DNA of 8,758 bases from Candidatus Delongbacteria bacterium (lineage in GTDB: Bacteria > JAGOEH01), in NCBI GenBank assembly GCA_017997825.1, contig JAGOEH010000128.1, forward strand, positions 1 to 8,758, in the 5' to 3' direction. The notes below the pieces were generated by a model. That model was not told where the DNA came from and did not search any database. It saw only the letters and a list, made by a program, of their open reading frames with translations. Both the position numbers and the translations under genes were made by a program. Numbering within the stretch: the stretch's first letter is position 1; every line of letters starts with the position of its first letter. Of this stretch, positions 6,564 through 8,758 are shown piece by piece.

Positions 6564-7415
6564 TCAGGAAGAGGAACGTTTTTTCAGGCTGAGGATCAAC
6601 TCGACCTCGCCTTGCCCCATATCGAGTTGGCTGGCGATTTCTGCCAAGGACATGCCTCGGCGATGCAGCAGCATGACCATGGTGGCCTTGTCACTTTTTT
6701 TGCCTGTTGCGCCGGCCGATGCACTTGGGGTTACCGAATCCGAAACCTGATTGGACTTGTAACGATCATAAATTCTGGCGCCGGAACCCGGTGTTCCCGA
6801 TTCCGGTGCCGGATTGGGTTTCGTTTTGTGCAGATTCTCTTGAACCGATAACTGACCGGACGTAATCGGTTTGATCTTCTGACCGGCTTCCACCATTAGT
6901 AATTCCAGGATTCTTAATCGGCTCTTGGCTTTTTCTATCGATTCTTCGGTCGTTTTTTCCAATTCATCTGACAGACGGTTGATCAGATTACGGCTTTCCG
7001 TCAAATACCCATGCAGATCATCATTGATCTGTTTCAAATCCCGACGGTATCGAAACCGCAGATAGATGACCATCATTAAAAGTCCAAGGATCGGAATGAC
7101 CAGAATCACCAACCAAAGCGGAGACAAAATCCCCCCCTGAATACCGCTTCCCTTGTCACCCAATAAGCGCTGAATATCTGCCTTAATTTTTTCATAATGA
7201 CTGATCTGCTTGATATTTTGTTCCTGCTGGACTTTAAGCCGGTTCAACTCCTCTTGATGCTGCCGGATCAGTCCCTGTATCTCCTCCCGTTCCTGCCGTA
7301 CCGCCTCCCACAGAACTCGGACCGAATCTTCCGACATTCCGCTTGGATTCTGAGCCTGAATAAATCCGGGCATCATCATCAGTATCCACCATATAAGAAT
7401 CCATTTCATCTTCAT
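6564..7415 (-). CDS. Membrane coiled-coil protein with SwrB/DUF6115-like C-terminal helix-turn-helix
   Basis: This 283-residue protein starts with a signal-peptide-like segment (residues 1-21, ending FIQAQ). A predicted coiled coil follows (about 30-85, rich in Q, E, R and K), then a glycine-rich turn and one clear membrane helix (about 98-119). RFRYRR after the helix puts the C-terminal half in the cytosol by the positive-inside rule. A second coiled coil covers about 124-180, followed by a low-complexity linker rich in P, S, G and T (about 195-243). The last 35 residues form a small helical unit with GMSLAEIASQLDMGQGEVEL, a pattern known from the C-termini of DUF6115/DUF2802 proteins and SwrB, which are often associated with flagellar genes. 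No flagellar gene is in the window, so function is open. GGAG six bases before the ATG supports the start; the codon for M3 is an alternative. Confidence 0.82.
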   Translation of the reverse strand: MKMKWILIWWILMMMPGFIQAQNPSGMSEDSVRVLWEAVRQEREEIQGLIRQHQEELNRLKVQQEQNIKQISHYEKIKADIQRLLGDKGSGIQGGILSPLWLVILVIPILGLLMMVIYLRFRYRRDLKQINDDLHGYLTESRNLINRLSDELEKTTEESIEKAKSRLRILELLMVEAGQKIKPITSGQLSVQENLHKTKPNPAPESGTPGSGARIYDRYKSNQVSDSVTPSASAGATGKKSDKATMVMLLHRRGMSLAEIASQLDMGQGEVELILSLKKRSSS

Positions 7416-7451
7416 GATAAACTCCAGCGGGTTAGTAGGGTTAAGTTATAA

Positions 7452-7480
7452 AATCTACTAAAATCAATCCATTTTGTCAA
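7452..7480 (-). promoter_or_regulatory. Predicted sigma-70 promoter of the membrane coiled-coil gene
   Basis: On the minus strand a perfect -35 box TTGACA (7475-7480) is followed by a 17-base spacer and a weaker -10 box TAGATT (7452-7457). Transcription would start near 7445, about 30 bases before the start codon. Confidence 0.55.
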
Positions 7481-7528
7481 GAAAATAATTTCACGGTCAA
7501 ATCGTATGGTGAATTTTAAAAAAACAGC

Positions 7529-7556
7529 TTGACTTTTTTCGAAAAAAAAGTAAATT
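7529..7556 (+). promoter_or_regulatory. Predicted promoter of the transglycosylase-TPR operon with an AT-palindromic spacer
   Basis: TTGACT (7529-7534) is followed by a 16-base spacer and TAAATT (7551-7556). The spacer and the last base of the -35 box contain the perfect palindrome TTTTTTCGAAAAAA (7534-7547). Such T/A tracts can bend DNA. The -10 match is only four of six, so the call is moderate. The predicted start near 7563 leaves a leader of about 30 bases. Confidence 0.45.
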
Positions 7557-7584
7557 TCAGCGTTTACAAATGATGGAAGACAAC

Positions 7585-7589
7585 GAGGA
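7585..7589 (+). promoter_or_regulatory. Shine-Dalgarno site deciding the TTG start
   Basis: GAGGA lies five bases before the TTG at 7595. The nearby ATGs at 7570 and 7573 are out of frame with the transglycosylase, so this site favours the TTG. Confidence 0.65.
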
Positions 7590-7594
7590 CGTAT

Positions 7595-8272
7595 TTGTTA
7601 AAAATTTTACGACAACTTGATACTCTCAAACTGTTCTGTATCGTATCGGTACTATTTTTATTTGAAATTGGGTATACCAGTTATCTTCATACATATCTCA
7701 AAATCAGTTTTGAAGAACTGGAACAATTATCGACCTCCCGGCAGAGTATGGACACGCGATTGAACTCTTATATTGACCAGTGCCAGATCTCCCAGATGAT
7801 TAACCACTACAATCCGGATCTAACAAAAGAGGAAAGCGGAAGAATCGCGGCTTTGATTGTTAAGCAAGCCGCCATGTTGGATTTTGATCCTCTGTTTTTA
7901 GCTTCGATCATGATCACGGAAAGCCATTGCAAACCTCAAATCCGTTCCTCCCGAGGGGCTGTCGGATTGATGCAGATCAAACTGTCAACGGCTCGTTATG
8001 TGGCTGATCTCCATGATTACCACATAGAACCCGACTTGGCTGATTTAAATGACGTGGAGCATAATATCAACTTAAGTACCTTATATTTAAAACATCTGGT
8101 CAACAAGTATGATGGTGATGTCGCTAAAAGTCTGATCGCCTACAATATCGGAGAAACGAGTCTCAGGCGGTTGATCCGGACCAATACGCCCCTTCCGACC
8201 CGCTATCTGGAAAAAATCAACCGCCATTATAAAAAAATGAAACCTAATGCTGCTATATCCACTTTAAATTAG
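7595..8272 (+). CDS. Membrane-anchored lytic transglycosylase, SLT domain
   Basis: This 225-residue protein should cleave the MurNAc-GlcNAc bond of peptidoglycan and leave 1,6-anhydro ends, acting in the periplasm. An N-terminal hydrophobic helix (about residues 11-30) has no clear cleavage site or lipobox, so it is probably a membrane anchor. A short helical stalk follows (about 36-80). The SLT domain (about 83-215) shows the family motifs in order: catalytic glutamate E109 in MITESH, GAVGLMQI (121-128), the NINLSTLYLKHLV helix (157-169) and AYN (182-184). The usual AYNAGPG stretch is altered here to AYNIGETS. The start is TTG: the reading frame has no ATG before residue 52, the anchor helix would be lost there, and GAGGA is well placed. 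A TPR gene follows after 15 bases, suggesting one operon. Confidence 0.9.
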   Translation: MLKILRQLDTLKLFCIVSVLFLFEIGYTSYLHTYLKISFEELEQLSTSRQSMDTRLNSYIDQCQISQMINHYNPDLTKEESGRIAALIVKQAAMLDFDPLFLASIMITESHCKPQIRSSRGAVGLMQIKLSTARYVADLHDYHIEPDLADLNDVEHNINLSTLYLKHLVNKYDGDVAKSLIAYNIGETSLRRLIRTNTPLPTRYLEKINRHYKKMKPNAAISTLN

Positions 8273-8275
8273 AAA

Positions 8276-8281
8276 AAGGAG
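8276..8281 (+). promoter_or_regulatory. Shine-Dalgarno site of the TPR gene
   Basis: AAGGAG lies six bases before ATG 8288, directly after the transglycosylase stop codon. It supports the first ATG over the one at residue 7. Confidence 0.75.
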
Positions 8282-8287
8282 TCAAGG

Positions 8288-8758
8288 ATGAGAAAACACT
8301 TCATCATGCTATGCTGTTCTGTCATTTTGTTACCTGCATTATTGATGGCCCAGGTCAAGGATACCGTAAACAATGTTCCCGATCCAGCTAAAAAATTTGA
8401 GGAAAGCAAGCATTACAGTACCGGTTATGAGTACTATAAAAATAAAATGTATGCCGAATCGGTCACACCTTTCAAAAGGGTGATTGAGCTTAATCCGAGC
8501 CGTTTACAAGCATACCGCTATTTGGCCGAGGCCTACCGTCAATTGCAGGAAAAGTATCAGTCCGAAGGAAATACCGATCAGGCGGCCCTTTATCTGGACA
8601 GTACCAAAAACACCTATTATCAGGGAATTGTTCAGGACTCAACCTATGACTGGTTTCATCAGATTCTGGGATATATCTATCTGGTGACCGGCAACATGGA
8701 TTCGGCTCGGGTCGAATACACCCGGGTGGTTGAAATCGACCGGATTACTCCGCTTAAG
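8288..8758 (+). CDS. Exported TPR-repeat protein, 3' end cut by the window
   Basis: An open frame of 157 codons runs to the last base without a stop, so the protein is incomplete. It begins with a signal peptide (about residues 1-21: MRKH, hydrophobic core with two cysteines, ending LLMAQ), which places it in the periplasm or outside. Residues 45-72 form a clear tetratricopeptide repeat (GYEYYKNKMYAESVTPFKRV, then IELNPS), followed by a second helical pair (about 73-115) and another repeat at 124-151 (LGYIYLVTGNMDSARVEYTRV, then VEIDR). Such repeats act as protein-binding scaffolds; no enzyme domain is seen in the visible part. It follows the lytic transglycosylase after 15 bases with its own strong ribosome binding site, so the two are probably cotranscribed, and a role in organising envelope or cell-wall proteins is a reasonable guess only. 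Confidence 0.85.
   Translation, partial: MRKHFIMLCCSVILLPALLMAQVKDTVNNVPDPAKKFEESKHYSTGYEYYKNKMYAESVTPFKRVIELNPSRLQAYRYLAEAYRQLQEKYQSEGNTDQAALYLDSTKNTYYQGIVQDSTYDWFHQILGYIYLVTGNMDSARVEYTRVVEIDRITPLK

Noticed and set aside
6571-6590. T run after 6578 as a terminator for the transglutaminase-like gene.
   Set aside because: No stable stem precedes the T run, and it lies inside the converging coding sequence.
8484-8687. A 67-codon plus-strand open frame near the right edge.
   Set aside because: It lies out of frame inside the TPR gene that starts at 8288 and has a signal peptide, a ribosome binding site and repeat motifs.
1-8758. A defence island, toxin-antitoxin pair, retron or CRISPR array.
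   Set aside because: No spaced direct repeats, reverse transcriptase, nuclease or small toxin-like gene pairs are seen. The window is filled by housekeeping, signalling and envelope genes with uniform composition.

Overview
This is a bacterial chromosomal stretch of eight genes. Seven look complete and the last runs off the right edge. No mobile element, CRISPR array, rRNA or tRNA is visible. The genes show clear Shine-Dalgarno sites and near-consensus sigma-70 promoters, one of them a perfect TTGACA-17-TATAAT. A cohesin-type lipoprotein, a periplasmic transglutaminase-like protein and a GGDEF signalling protein point to a Gram-negative bacterium. The mix would fit a deep lineage around the FCB group (Calditrichota, KSB1 or Marinimicrobia-like), but this is inference. 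Classical Bacteroidota are less likely, because they rarely use such promoters and ribosome binding sites.

Layout. Positions 2-898 (+) hold a PflX-type radical SAM protein, followed after 26 bases by a cohesin-like lipoprotein (925-2082, +). Converging on it is a minus-strand pair: uridine phosphorylase (4214-4987), coupled by an ATGA overlap to a 715-residue receiver-receiver-GGDEF protein (2070-4217). A 140-base divergent promoter region separates udp from an exported transglutaminase-like protein (5128-6561, +). That gene meets, tail to tail with a 2-base gap, a membrane coiled-coil protein with a SwrB/DUF6115-like C-terminal helix-turn-helix (6564-7415, -). A second divergent promoter region (7416-7594) leads to a membrane-anchored lytic transglycosylase that starts with TTG (7595-8272, +) and a secreted TPR protein (8288 to the edge).

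How the genes relate. They do not form one obvious pathway. Two couplings are well supported: udp with the diguanylate cyclase (shared promoter, overlapping start and stop), and the transglycosylase with the TPR protein (15-base gap). The rest share an envelope theme: lipoprotein, periplasmic transglutaminase fold, membrane coiled coil, peptidoglycan lyase and exported TPR. I see no convincing new defence or mobile system. The points most worth following are the udp/c-di-GMP coupling, the receiver array with one pseudo-receiver and one atypical receiver, the SwrB-like tail on an exported-coiled-coil membrane protein, and the palindrome over the predicted udp promoter.
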